From assembly GCF_000015505.1 (NCBI RefSeq), contig NC_008761.1, forward strand, positions 1 to 58,808: 58,808 nucleotides of DNA, written 5' to 3'. This DNA comes from Polaromonas naphthalenivorans CJ2. GTDB lineage: Bacteria; Pseudomonadota; Gammaproteobacteria; Burkholderiales; Burkholderiaceae_C. The notes under the pieces were generated by a model, which saw only the letters and a program-made list of their open reading frames with translations, did no database searches and was not told the DNA's origin. Within the stretch, counting starts at the first letter, position 1, and the number at the start of each line of letters is the position of its first letter. Shown here one piece after another: positions 41,897-52,073 of the stretch. A program made the translations under genes and the position numbers.

Positions 41897-44800
41897 GTGG
41901 ATCGATACGACATTGGCGACTTGCTGGCAAAAGTTCCACTCGAAGAAGTAGTTACACGACTGGGGATTGAGACCGAGCGACGCGGCGGAGTAACTCGGGC
42001 GCTCTGCCCGTTTCACCAAGACACGCGACCGTCGCTGAATCTCTATTCGGCAGACGGGAATTCGCCTGCTCACTATCACTGCTTCGCCTGCGGAGCCCAT
42101 GGCATCGCCATTGACTTGGTCAAGCAGGTTGAGGGACTGGAGTTTCTGCCGGCCGTTCAATGGCTAGCCCGGCAGTTCAGCATCAGACCAATACGTAACC
42201 AGGCATCGCGGCGCGCCGGGCGCGCGGGTGCAAGCGAAACGGCTCAGGAGTTCGCGCAGCGCATTTTTAACGCGCGGCACGACGTAGAGCAGTTCCAAAG
42301 CTGGTGCGACGAGCGCGGTTTCGATCCCGCGTTTTTGCATGGCCAGGGCCTACGCTGCATCACCCGCGGCGTGTTGGTCGAGAGTTTGCAAGCAGAGCCA
42401 GTGGGCGAGCGCGCCGGATTGATTGACGAACTTCAAAGTCTGGGTCTGATCAAGCGTTTGCGCTCGTATTCCCCGGCCGCGCAAGGCAAGCTAGACCTGC
42501 TCGACCAGTTCCAGGACTGCTTTCATGACGGCCGCGTCGTCATTCCGATCCGCCGTGGTGAGGCCAAGCGGACCGAGGTGGTCGGATTTGCTGGACGCGC
42601 CTTGCAGAGCGCTCCACCCGAGGGCGTGCCCAAGTACCTACTCACGCCGGGCTTCGAGAAGTCTGAGTACCTTTTCAACGAGCCCGAAGCATTCAGGGCT
42701 GTTGCTCAGGCGTTGAAGAACAACGAGTCAGCAAGACTCTATCTGGTGGAGGGCTTCCTGGATGCGCTACGGCTGCAGTCCCTGGGACAACCGGCTGTCG
42801 CGCTGATGGGTATCAGCCTCGGCAAGGGGCAGTTCGAGCGACTGACGAAGCTCTCACAGAAGATGCCAGGAACGGCCCCCCTCGCGTACTGCATCTTTCT
42901 CGACAACGACCCCGCCGGTTTTGGCGGCGCAGATCGTTTGGCGCGCGGATTGCTCGGTCTTACGGGCGTGGACATGCGCTGGGTGGGCATGCCCTGGCGT
43001 ACAGAGCCCTCACTGGGCAAGGATCCCGACTCCAGTCTGCGTGGCTTGAGCACGCCGGAAGAGGCCGCTGCCTGGTTGAAGCGCTACGACCTGCCTGCTG
43101 AGGCGGTTCTGCTCGCGTCAGCCCTGGGAAGTCAAGATGCCTCCGAGCTTCAATTGCCACGCTGGGACAAGCTGGCCGCGACCGCGCGCGAACGGGCTTT
43201 GTTCCGGACAGTTCTGGCTGTCAGCAAGCTGCACGGCCGTCGCTCGCCAGATAGCGTTGCGGCGCGCCTCAAAGAAAGCGCTTGGGTCTGGGCCCAAGAG
43301 CTGCACGCCATGATGGGGGACCCTGGCGGCAGTGCGCGTCCCAACAGTCGCGGCATGTATCTCGATGAAAGCTATCCGCGCGCTGCATTGGCGCGCGCCT
43401 TGGCTTACCACGGCTCGCGCCGGGGCGAACTGCCCTCCGATGACGAGGCATGGCAAACCTTGAGTGGCAACGAGCGCTTGTTCGATCAGACGGCCTTCGC
43501 GCGGCTTCGAGCCACGGTCGCCGATGCGAAGCCGTGGCGCCAAGCCGCACTACTCGATGCCGTACAACTACCTCGTAAGTTCACGGCTGATCCGAAGGTA
43601 CTGGGAGATCCCCGTCTCAAGGTCATGCCGCATCCGGCCGATCTGCACGTGCAGCAGCTCCTGCTCAACGAACTGTTGACGCAGCGGCATGACCGCCTGG
43701 CCGCCAGCGGCGGTGTCTTCTCGGATGGCATTCCCGCAGTGCGTTGGTATGCCTCGCGGCAAGCGGTGGAGGTAACCGGACCGTTTGACTTACTCAATGA
43801 GCCCGACATCGAACGCGACGAGCCCGAGACCTTGAGCTTCGGCTATCAGGTTGACATGGACGTCTTGGAAGGGGACAAAACCCCGTCAGATCAAGGCATG
43901 TTCCGGCCGTTTGGACAATGCTGGCGCGCGTTCATGGCATGCCTGACCGACCAGTGCCATGCTATTGGACCGCGTGTGCACGTATTGCGCCTTGATGCCA
44001 AGCGCTATTACGACTCGATCCAACGCTATTTGGTGCGGGATGCTTTGCTGACGCCGTTGAAAAGTGCATTGACCACGCACGGCGTGCCAGAAGGGTTCCG
44101 GGCCATATTCGGCTTTCACGATGCAGATGCGCCGAACTGGGACGCTGCACTGGAACGGTTGGTGAGCGGATTGGTATTCGAATACGAGTACCGAGATCCT
44201 GGGGCGGTAGGGGCACCTCGACAAAGTGATGCGGTCATGGGCATTGCGCAAGGGCCCGTGTTGTCAGCCTACCTTGGGACGATTGCATTGTTTCCGGTGG
44301 ACGAGGTCGCCCGGAGGTTCATGCGCGACACGGCGGAAAGATTGCCTGACGGGCAGTGGCGACAGCGTGCGGGCTACGCACGCTATGTCGACGATATCGT
44401 GCTGTTCGCCGACAGCCAGGAATTGCTAAAGAAGCTACGTGAAGTTCTACAGGCCAAGTCTTCAGAACTTTCCATCGATTTGATCCACAAGGGTGACCGG
44501 GTTCGGGCGGGCTCTCCGGACCAAGTCATGCGCCAACTCAACGAAGGGCGCGGCCTCGCGGCATCTGTGCCAGCCTGGGAGACGCCCATTGTGGGCGACG
44601 GCGACTCGGATTGGAGCCTGGGCGACGACATGCCCCAAGTGGACCGGCAATGCGCCTTGCAGTTGCTGCGACACCCGGGCCTCATCGGTGACCCCATGCT
44701 CATTGCAACGCAGGTGAAGACGGCGATCTCAGCCCCCGATCTTCGCCCCAATGACCTGGGCCTGTGTGCCCGCTTGTTATGGTGGCAAGTCGCCGCAACG

Positions 44801-47800
44801 GAACTGTGGCCCGATGGAAAAGCCGCTTGGCACTGCTTTGAAGGCCTGTGGAACGAAGCATGCGCGGGCCAGCCATGGGTCGACGCCTTCAAGCAGCGCG
44901 GCTACGACTTGCTTTACGCCGTGGAAGGCCTGGACAAGTTGATGGATCCCAATCCGTGGCAAGCCAACGGGCTGCTGCTAAAGGAGCGCGATGAACACCG
45001 CGCCAAGCGCGTGCATCTGGCTGGCCTCGTTTGCAAGCCAAGCTTCTTCGTCGACGTGAGACCCGCCGAAAACCTCGAGCATGTGCGAAGGCGCGCTCGC
45101 CTGGTAGCGCGAAAGGCTCGGAGGCTTGCACACGCCGGCGCAGCGCTCGTGCCGCCAGATGTGCACGAGGAAGAACGCCTTACGGCCATTGAATGGCTGT
45201 GTCAGGCAAGCCAAACCATCGCAGCGAACTCAGACCAACATCCCGTTGCGGCACTACGAGACCGTCAACCGGCTCGGATACCCGGTGATGACCTGGCGCA
45301 TGCGGTCATTGAGCAGTTGAAAGGCACGCACCTCCTGTCGAAAACCAAGGAGCAGGATTTCGCACCCTCAGTGCCGACCCACGGGGTTTCGGCTATCGCA
45401 TTGGCGATCGACTTCATCCTTGACAGTTCGCCAAAGAGGACTGGCTTGCAACGGCTCGCTCAGCAGTTCCCGGGGCTACTTTCCGGGAGAGACGTCAACG
45501 GTAGACAGCTGATCTCGAATTTGCCGATCACCGGCGAACTCAGCTCGCTCTATGCCATAGACCCTGAGCAGGCAGCCGATGGCACAGGCAGACATCTGTA
45601 CCGTTACTCCGAGCGTGGCGCGTCAACGAGGGCGCCTACTAGCGTCGATCTCGTCCAAGTGACATCGACCACTGAGCTGCAATACGCATCCGAGGTCCAG
45701 TCGTATCGCTTTGTGGAAAGCGCGTCCGACGCCGTTCGGCTTGTCGTCGACGTAAGTGAGGGTGCGCAACGCTGGGATGATCTTTGCGCACTGGGTACGA
45801 CTGAGGTGGATGAACCCATCACCCAAAAAGCGGTGCGCTTGTTCTACGCCCTACTGTCCATACACCAATACGCGGCCGGAGAGGACAGCAAGGATGCCTA
45901 CGTCCCCTTCAGACCGCAGCTGTTCAGTCAGGGGAAAGCGCTCACATCAACTCTGCATCTGCTTGCTGATCGCGTCCCTAGAAAGTTGCTAGGCGCAAGC
46001 GCTTGGTACCACGACCAAGATGATCGGGTCGCATCTGTGATGGTGCCCAAGGAGCGTGCAGATCTATGGCGCGTGGGCTGGGCCGTGGCTGATGTGTTGG
46101 GTGTGGCTGCCGACATGTCGGGCGAGACGGGCGAGCGCGACGAGCAACTGGACGACCTTGGCGAATCGCACGGTGATCAGAGCGCCACCGAATCATTTGC
46201 GGCGCGCGCCAAAAAGGAACTGGAGGGTTACGTTCTGCGTCAACAGCTTCGCAAGCTGCAAGGCGCTTATCTTTCTGAGGCACAGATCGAGACGGAAACG
46301 GTGACCTCGCGCGATTTGCCGTCAACGGTGCGCCGGGCGCTAAAGTTGCTGCGCACCTATCCATCAGACCAGAACTTGCACGCTCAGGTGCGGCATTTGC
46401 TGCTGATTGAGGCCGAGAGCCGCGCTATGGCCCTGCGTCTGCAAAGACGTAGCGCCGATGACTTGCGTCACGCGCTGCACCGGGTGTTTCCGGATGTGCT
46501 GGCGCGATTGCCGCTCTGGTCATTGCAAGGGCTGGAACTGGAGCGTCCGGCGGAACATGAGAAACCTTTGCGGCCCGAGCTGGCACTGATGGTTTCGCTG
46601 TACCGTGCAATGTATCCGGCTTCCGCTTCGGCATCGGCCGACGAGGTCGACAAAGACTCGTTCCTTCGCGTGGCGCTTGCGCTCGCGGCTGTCGGTGTCG
46701 GTCTGCGTGGCTGCGTGGCTTCACTTTGGGGGGCGTCGGTCGCCTCAGGTTCGCACCCCATGGCAGAGCACCTCAACGTGCCGGCCAGTTGGGCCATGCC
46801 AGACGCGGTCCGCCTTGATCCGCAAGGCGACTACCAGGCTATGCGAAAGAGGTTGCTTGACGGCGATTGGGCTGCACTTTGCAAAGCCAGTCCATGGCAG
46901 TGGATGTTGGCCTTGATCGGACTGCTGGACGCCGGGTACGCGAAGGCTTTCGATCCGGAGGCAGTCGGAGCCAAGCCATTGAAAAGTGTGTACTCGTTCC
47001 TTTGTGCGTGGCAAACCGAGTCGGGGAGCGTGGAAGACGCTACCCACATCGAAGAGTCGGAGCGGCGCTGGCCTTTTGATGCTTTGCCAAGATTCACATC
47101 AGAGCGCTGTGATGCACTGATGCAGGAACTGCCAGAGGCGTTATCTGCGCTTGATCAACTGTGCGGCATGCGCGTGGTGCGGGTAGAGGCGGCCGCGTTT
47201 GGGCGCGGTCGAAACACCACTGAGTTTGTTGATGCACGTGGCACAAGCTGGCAACTGACCAAGCCGCAATTCACCAGCCTTTACGACAACACGGTGGAGC
47301 AGCGCCGGCCCGCGCATGGTTCGCGGGCTCTCAAGGTCTGGACGGAAACGCGACGCACCTCGGACAACGATCTGCTGGCGGTGCACACATTGGACGCCAA
47401 GCTAGGGGGGTGGTTCCAGTTGGCATCAGTGCAGGCGGACGATGTCGAAGTTTTGAAGGCTGTTCCTGCCAAACCAGATGCTGTCGAAGAGGGCTTCGTA
47501 CCCGTGAAGGCTGAACCGTCAATCGGCGACAATATGCCGTCAATGCCGTTACCTTCGGTGGCTGGAAAGCCACTCGGTGCGTCAGTCAACGAGGGCTCGA
47601 CGCCAGTGCCTGTAGATCATTTGCGTGAATGGCAACTAGCGTCGTGGAAACAGCGTTTTGGGGTCGCTAGGACGAGCGCAGACAAAGATGCTGGGGACAG
47701 CAGCCATTTCCGCATTGCGCTTCTCCAGTGGCGAATTACCGACAGCTACGCACATCCCATAGCGGAGGCAGGCCTCAATGGATTACCCCTGGGGCAGTCG

Positions 47801-49429
47801 TCTCTGGAAGAACTGCGTAAGCAACTGGCGGGCAATTTCAAGGACTTGAACAAAGCCGCAAAGCGAGGAGCAGAGTTTCATTGGGGAAATGCCGAAGGTG
47901 TCATCTCCTGGCCAGAGCATCGGCGGCGGGTTTTCCTTCGCGAGGCGTTGAAGGCTTGCCAGCATCTGAACGTGCAGTTGCTGGTACTGCCTGAGGTTTC
48001 GGTACGGCTGGATACCGTTACGTGGTTGAAGAAAGAGTTGCGCCAGTATCCTGATTTGGCTGTGCTGGCAGGTACCTACCGACATTTTAGCGACAAGGTC
48101 GACTCCGAACATTTGATGGAGAAGCTGACACTCCTGTGGCAGCCCAACGACGAGTTGGCTGAGGCCTTGGGGGTGAAGGGGAAATCTGAGGTGATTCAGT
48201 TTCAGCGTGGCAAAAAGTACCGCGCGGTGGCTGCCCACGAACTGTTTCGACCGGATGTCAGCACGCTTGGCCCTTTGTTTACGGAGGAGCGCCTTCTGGA
48301 GACCCTGGAAGGCGAGCGTAAAGGCGGCTGGTCAAGTAGTCAGTTGAAGGCGCTTATCCCAGCGTTGATCCATGCGCCGAACAAGCTGCGCTATTGCATG
48401 GAACTGATCTGTTCCGAGCTGTTTCTGCTCACGAGCCCTGCGAACCGCATACCCTTGCAGCAAGAACTGGCGAAAGTGCTGAAGCACTTCAGCGATGACG
48501 CAAGCGTCGCCAAGAAACACGTAGACGATGACTTCGAAGCGCTCGGTGAGTTGCTAACCGTGGCGCAGTCAAATCGAGAGCGCCGCTCAGTATTGCTGGT
48601 TCCCGCCTGTACGACCCGCAGCAACGACTACTGGCACGCCGGTCAAGCCAGTGTCTTGGCCTCAGGTACTGCCACAGTTTTCTGCAATACAAGCAATTTG
48701 CATGGCGCTGGCGGAAGCTGCTTCATCGGCATCGACTCGGTCGTACCGCAGAACGGGCACCATGCTGGTATCGTCCACCTCCTGACGCCGTATCACGGGT
48801 GGCACAAGGGCATTCTGCAGCCTAATGGGAAGGGCGCCTTATCCAAGACAGATCAAGCGCTGGTTGTCGTGGATCTCGATCCAGTTCATGTGGTCAGCGG
48901 CAAGCCGCGCCCCCAGTTGCTGCCCGAGCCCATGTCTTTGGTGGCCTATCTGCCAATTGTGGAAGTGGTGAACAAGCAGGAAAACGCCGAAAACTTGTCG
49001 ACCGCATTGAAGGATGTGTTGACGCCCGAGGGCCAGAATGTGCTCCGCCGTTTGCTGAAGGCAAAAACGTTTCCGGCGCCGTGCGGCCCTCTGCATGAGC
49101 GTGGCGCATTCGGCAAAGCCTTAGAAGAGTTGCTGGAGGCCAAGAGGAATGGCGAGTTGAAGCCAGACGTCGGTGGCGAAACTCTGGACACGTTCGCGGC
49201 CCTTTTCGGCGACGCGAGCGCCGTACGAGAGCGCATCATGGCGTGGCTGAAGGATCGCCATCAGCAACCAGCGCCTAAAGCTGGCAAGGAACAACTGGAG
49301 CCAGCATGGCTGGACTTCCTCGTCGCGGATTTGACCTGGGAGGCCCACGCGGACGACGCCCCTTCAATTCGAGTCCCGGCATGGCGGGCTGATCCCAGTC
49401 CGACCAAGGCGACGTCCGGGGGAGCCTAG
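41897..49429 (+). CDS. Primase-reverse transcriptase-nitrilase fusion protein
   Basis: This is a 2,510-residue single frame from GTG 41897, with acggag nine bases upstream. Residues 1-95 form a CHC2 zinc finger (C37, H40, C62, C65). Residues 205-255 match the DnaG core (GRVVIPIRR, VVGFAGRAL, PKYLLTP). A TOPRIM domain follows with E285 and D289 in VEGFLDAL, D336/D338 in LDNDPAG and GKDPDS at 375-379. A reverse transcriptase spans about 640-900: motif A LRLDAKRYYDSI (D700), motif B GIAQGPVLSAYLG, motif C YVDD (830-833). Residues 900-1930 are unassigned and mostly helical. Residues 1937-2400 are a nitrilase with a candidate triad E2033, K2106 or K2107, and C2172. RT-nitrilase fusions are known as UG1/DRT1 defence proteins; the added full primase core is unusual. 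Confidence 0.93.
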   Translation: MDRYDIGDLLAKVPLEEVVTRLGIETERRGGVTRALCPFHQDTRPSLNLYSADGNSPAHYHCFACGAHGIAIDLVKQVEGLEFLPAVQWLARQFSIRPIRNQASRRAGRAGASETAQEFAQRIFNARHDVEQFQSWCDERGFDPAFLHGQGLRCITRGVLVESLQAEPVGERAGLIDELQSLGLIKRLRSYSPAAQGKLDLLDQFQDCFHDGRVVIPIRRGEAKRTEVVGFAGRALQSAPPEGVPKYLLTPGFEKSEYLFNEPEAFRAVAQALKNNESARLYLVEGFLDALRLQSLGQPAVALMGISLGKGQFERLTKLSQKMPGTAPLAYCIFLDNDPAGFGGADRLARGLLGLTGVDMRWVGMPWRTEPSLGKDPDSSLRGLSTPEEAAAWLKRYDLPAEAVLLASALGSQDASELQLPRWDKLAATARERALFRTVLAVSKLHGRRSPDSVAARLKESAWVWAQELHAMMGDPGGSARPNSRGMYLDESYPRAALARALAYHGSRRGELPSDDEAWQTLSGNERLFDQTAFARLRATVADAKPWRQAALLDAVQLPRKFTADPKVLGDPRLKVMPHPADLHVQQLLLNELLTQRHDRLAASGGVFSDGIPAVRWYASRQAVEVTGPFDLLNEPDIERDEPETLSFGYQVDMDVLEGDKTPSDQGMFRPFGQCWRAFMACLTDQCHAIGPRVHVLRLDAKRYYDSIQRYLVRDALLTPLKSALTTHGVPEGFRAIFGFHDADAPNWDAALERLVSGLVFEYEYRDPGAVGAPRQSDAVMGIAQGPVLSAYLGTIALFPVDEVARRFMRDTAERLPDGQWRQRAGYARYVDDIVLFADSQELLKKLREVLQAKSSELSIDLIHKGDRVRAGSPDQVMRQLNEGRGLAASVPAWETPIVGDGDSDWSLGDDMPQVDRQCALQLLRHPGLIGDPMLIATQVKTAISAPDLRPNDLGLCARLLWWQVAATELWPDGKAAWHCFEGLWNEACAGQPWVDAFKQRGYDLLYAVEGLDKLMDPNPWQANGLLLKERDEHRAKRVHLAGLVCKPSFFVDVRPAENLEHVRRRARLVARKARRLAHAGAALVPPDVHEEERLTAIEWLCQASQTIAANSDQHPVAALRDRQPARIPGDDLAHAVIEQLKGTHLLSKTKEQDFAPSVPTHGVSAIALAIDFILDSSPKRTGLQRLAQQFPGLLSGRDVNGRQLISNLPITGELSSLYAIDPEQAADGTGRHLYRYSERGASTRAPTSVDLVQVTSTTELQYASEVQSYRFVESASDAVRLVVDVSEGAQRWDDLCALGTTEVDEPITQKAVRLFYALLSIHQYAAGEDSKDAYVPFRPQLFSQGKALTSTLHLLADRVPRKLLGASAWYHDQDDRVASVMVPKERADLWRVGWAVADVLGVAADMSGETGERDEQLDDLGESHGDQSATESFAARAKKELEGYVLRQQLRKLQGAYLSEAQIETETVTSRDLPSTVRRALKLLRTYPSDQNLHAQVRHLLLIEAESRAMALRLQRRSADDLRHALHRVFPDVLARLPLWSLQGLELERPAEHEKPLRPELALMVSLYRAMYPASASASADEVDKDSFLRVALALAAVGVGLRGCVASLWGASVASGSHPMAEHLNVPASWAMPDAVRLDPQGDYQAMRKRLLDGDWAALCKASPWQWMLALIGLLDAGYAKAFDPEAVGAKPLKSVYSFLCAWQTESGSVEDATHIEESERRWPFDALPRFTSERCDALMQELPEALSALDQLCGMRVVRVEAAAFGRGRNTTEFVDARGTSWQLTKPQFTSLYDNTVEQRRPAHGSRALKVWTETRRTSDNDLLAVHTLDAKLGGWFQLASVQADDVEVLKAVPAKPDAVEEGFVPVKAEPSIGDNMPSMPLPSVAGKPLGASVNEGSTPVPVDHLREWQLASWKQRFGVARTSADKDAGDSSHFRIALLQWRITDSYAHPIAEAGLNGLPLGQSSLEELRKQLAGNFKDLNKAAKRGAEFHWGNAEGVISWPEHRRRVFLREALKACQHLNVQLLVLPEVSVRLDTVTWLKKELRQYPDLAVLAGTYRHFSDKVDSEHLMEKLTLLWQPNDELAEALGVKGKSEVIQFQRGKKYRAVAAHELFRPDVSTLGPLFTEERLLETLEGERKGGWSSSQLKALIPALIHAPNKLRYCMELICSELFLLTSPANRIPLQQELAKVLKHFSDDASVAKKHVDDDFEALGELLTVAQSNRERRSVLLVPACTTRSNDYWHAGQASVLASGTATVFCNTSNLHGAGGSCFIGIDSVVPQNGHHAGIVHLLTPYHGWHKGILQPNGKGALSKTDQALVVVDLDPVHVVSGKPRPQLLPEPMSLVAYLPIVEVVNKQENAENLSTALKDVLTPEGQNVLRRLLKAKTFPAPCGPLHERGAFGKALEELLEAKRNGELKPDVGGETLDTFAALFGDASAVRERIMAWLKDRHQQPAPKAGKEQLEPAWLDFLVADLTWEAHADDAPSIRVPAWRADPSPTKATSGGA

Positions 49430-49570
49430 TCTGGGTGATCGTGAACAAGGTTTTTTCGATCAACATGGGATGAAATCCGAACGACGAATGGTTCGGCCGC
49501 AGCAACCATTTATGCATTTCGCGAACGACTGTTGTTCGGCTCAAACGGCATGGTCACGGCGTTACTGCGG

Positions 49571-51298
49571 CTGACTGCAATCGCTGGAGGCTGTGTGAAA
49601 ACGCTGGGATCTTGTCTGCCTGGGTGATTCCCCGCGCGTTGACGCCCATATGGTTTCATTGATGGGACGAACACATGAAGCGATACATTCAAGGAAGGGA
49701 TCGCAGTCAAATCACGTTACCTGGGCGCCTGGATGACTACATTGGACAAGACAATCCAGTGCGCGTGGTTGATGCATTCGTTGATGCACTCGATTTGGCA
49801 GAGCTCGAATTTGCGCGGATGACGCCCGCAGTGACCGGACGTCCGGGCTATCACCCCGCAGTGCTCCTCAAACTCTACCTTTACGGCTACCTCAACCGCA
49901 TCCAGTCCAGCCGGCGCCTGGAGCGGGAGTGCCAGCGCAACATTGAACTGATGTGGCTTATTGGCTGCTTGACGCCTGACTTCAAGACCATCGCCGATTT
50001 CCGCAAAGACAATGGTGCGGGCATCCGCAATGTGTGCCGCCACTTTGTGATGCTGTGCCGGGAACTGAAACTGCTGACGCAAGCTGTTGTGGCCATCGAT
50101 GGCAGCAAATTCAAGGCGGTCAACAACCGTGAGCGCAACTACACCTCCGGCAAGATCGAGCGGCGTGAGCGCGAGATTGACGAAAGCATCCAGCGCTACC
50201 TGAACGCACTGCAAACCCTCGATCGCACCCAGCCCGCCGAATTGCCAGCCAAAACAGAGCGCTTGCAGGGCAAGGTTCAGAAGATGCGTCAGCGACTGCA
50301 AGAACTCAAAGAGATCAAGGCGCAGGTAGAGATGCAACCCGATAAACAGCTATCGTTGACAGACTCGGATGCGCGGGCGATGAGCACCCACAGCATGAAG
50401 GGCACCGCCCTGGTGGGCTACAACGTGCAGACGGTGGTGGAGACCCAGCACCACCTGATCGTGGCCCATGAAGTGACCAATACCGCCAGTGACCGGGCGC
50501 AGTTAAGCAAACAAGCGCGGGCCGCACTCGAGGCCATGGGGGTGCGTCAACTGCAAGCCCTTGCCGATCGCGGCTATTACAGCGGCCCCGAACTCAAGGC
50601 CTGCGAAGACGCGGGCATTGCCGCCTGTGTCCCCAAGCCCATGACTTCCAATGCCCGGGCGCAGGCGCGCTTTGGCAAGGACGACTTTATCTACATGGCG
50701 CGTGATGATGAATACCTGTGCCCGGCGCGTCAACGGGCCATTCACCGGTTCACCAGGGAGGAAGATGGCCTGCAGATTCACGTCTACTGGAGCAGCGCCT
50801 GCCCAGCATGCCCGATGAAAGCGCAATGCACCACCAGCAACTACCGGCGCATCAGGCGTTGGGAGCACGAAGCGGTGATGGAGGCGGTGCAGCGCCGCCT
50901 GGACCGCCAGCCCGAGGCGATGAAGGTGCGAAAGAGCACCGTGGAGCATGTCTTTGGAACGCTCAAGCACTGGATGGGCTGGACGCACTTTCTCATGCGC
51001 GGCAAAGCCAAGGTGGCAACCGAAATGAGTCTGCATGTTCTGGCTTACAACCTCAAGCGGGTGATGAAAATTCTTGGCATTGCCGAGTTGCTCAAGGCCA
51101 TCACAGAGGAGGGCTTGAAAGCCCTTTGTTCACTTCAATGCCGACAGGCAATTCAAGCTCGGGCTTAAAAGCAATAGAGCCCGTGCGGAGGAATCTTCAG
51201 TTCGAATTCGTAAGCAGATCCAGACCTGTCGCCTCGACGTTGACAGAGCGTTCTCACCGCCAATGCGTTTTCACACAGTCTCGCTGCATTGCAGTCAG
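49571..51298 (+). mobile_element. IS1182-family insertion sequence, complete
   Basis: Inverted ends share ctgactgcaat and gctgtgtgaaaacgc (49571-49604) with the complement at 51265-51298 (gcgttttcacacag ... attgcagtcag). One intact transposase gene lies between, giving about 1.73 kb. No clear target duplication was found. It separates the defence island from the plasmid-backbone block on the right. The 140 bases between the giant gene and the left end, and the 55 bases after the right end, show no gene. Confidence 0.85.
49675..51168 (+). CDS. IS1182-family transposase
   Basis: This is a 497-residue protein. The N-terminal domain is characteristic (IPLPGRLDDYIGQDNPVRVVDAFVDALDL-type start, here ITLPGRLDDYI). 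The DDE domain has VVAIDGSKFKAVNNRERNYT for the first Asp, ALADRGYYSGPELKACEDAGI for the second and STVEHVFGTLKHWMGWTHFLMRG for the Glu region. A Cys cluster (CPACPMKAQCT) is typical. The length and both ends are complete, so it is probably active. Confidence 0.94.
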   Translation: MKRYIQGRDRSQITLPGRLDDYIGQDNPVRVVDAFVDALDLAELEFARMTPAVTGRPGYHPAVLLKLYLYGYLNRIQSSRRLERECQRNIELMWLIGCLTPDFKTIADFRKDNGAGIRNVCRHFVMLCRELKLLTQAVVAIDGSKFKAVNNRERNYTSGKIERREREIDESIQRYLNALQTLDRTQPAELPAKTERLQGKVQKMRQRLQELKEIKAQVEMQPDKQLSLTDSDARAMSTHSMKGTALVGYNVQTVVETQHHLIVAHEVTNTASDRAQLSKQARAALEAMGVRQLQALADRGYYSGPELKACEDAGIAACVPKPMTSNARAQARFGKDDFIYMARDDEYLCPARQRAIHRFTREEDGLQIHVYWSSACPACPMKAQCTTSNYRRIRRWEHEAVMEAVQRRLDRQPEAMKVRKSTVEHVFGTLKHWMGWTHFLMRGKAKVATEMSLHVLAYNLKRVMKILGIAELLKAITEEGLKALCSLQCRQAIQARA

Positions 51299-51353
51299 TG
51301 GTTCAATGCTGCAAACACGCCCACTTGACATAACGCCCGGCGGGGAAAACGCC

Positions 51354-51734
51354 TCAGGAGTGAAGTGCCGCACGGTAGGCCCGGTTCAGCCCGGCCGCCA
51401 CGGACTCCAGACGCTTGTCCAAAGTCCAGATCAAGGTCTGATCGCTCAATAGCGCCGAAGCCAGCAGGCTCATGTCAACGAAGCCACACCCCCGGCCGTA
51501 GAGGCCCCGACGCTCGATCAATTCCAAAATCTCATCCGGTGTCGCAAGCGGCCCGCTTTCAAGTTCGGCCAGCATGGCAATGATGGCGCGCCGGTTCGGA
51601 GGTGTCCCGCAGGCCACTTCCGTGACCACATAGGGGTGGCATACGACCCTGCCGTCTTCGAGCAAAGCGGCCAAGCGCTCATTGCGCTGCTTGAAGTGGC
51701 CCACCCACACAGAGGTATCGACCAGTACGTTCAT
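51354..51734 (-). CDS. vapC: VapC-type PIN-domain toxin
   Basis: This 126-residue PIN domain begins MNVLVDTSVWVGHFKQRNERL. Acidic active-site residues lie in LVDTSVW, VTEVACGTPP, GFVDMSLLASALL and IWTLDKRLES. It is distinct in sequence from the vapC at 4584-5000 and represents another branch of the family. As a Mg2+-dependent RNase it would be neutralised by the product of the gene that overlaps its start by four bases. The 3' end lies close to the IS1182 right end, but the toxin's C-terminus (GLNRAYRAALHS) looks natural. Confidence 0.92.
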   Translation of the reverse strand: MNVLVDTSVWVGHFKQRNERLAALLEDGRVVCHPYVVTEVACGTPPNRRAIIAMLAELESGPLATPDEILELIERRGLYGRGCGFVDMSLLASALLSDQTLIWTLDKRLESVAAGLNRAYRAALHS

Positions 51735-51937
51735 GAAGCGGGCGCGTCTTCGCGCCGGCGAGGCGCGAGTTCAATATCAGGCGCCTGCCCGCCCAGGGCC
51801 GCCAAGCGACGGGCCGCCTGGCGCTGAATGAACGCCTTGACGCATTCCCTGATCAGCTCGGACTTCTCGATCCCCGGCTCGGCCAGTGCCACGGCCCTGG
51901 CAAAAAGTTGATCATCAATCGTGAGTGTGGTTCGCAT
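51731..51937 (-). CDS. vapB: VapB-type antitoxin
   Basis: This is a 68-residue protein. The N-terminal MRTTLTIDDQLFARAVALAEPGIEKSELIRECVKAFIQRQAARRLAALGG is the ribbon-helix-helix-like type II antitoxin (VapB, DUF2191 group). The C-terminal APDIELAPRRREDAPAS is the flexible part that grips the toxin. It is coupled to vapC by a four-base overlap. The pair probably contributes to plasmid stability by post-segregational killing. Confidence 0.9.
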   Translation of the reverse strand: MRTTLTIDDQLFARAVALAEPGIEKSELIRECVKAFIQRQAARRLAALGGQAPDIELAPRRREDAPAS

Positions 51938-52073
51938 GGTCAGCCTCGTGCATCAAACATGACATCATTTTGCATCAAATAATGACAATAGAAAAGAGCA
52001 TTGACCGTTGCCTGCCCCTGCGCTCAACCTTCTTGAGGTGAAATCAACGCTGCTTTCGTGGCTGCACGACAAG

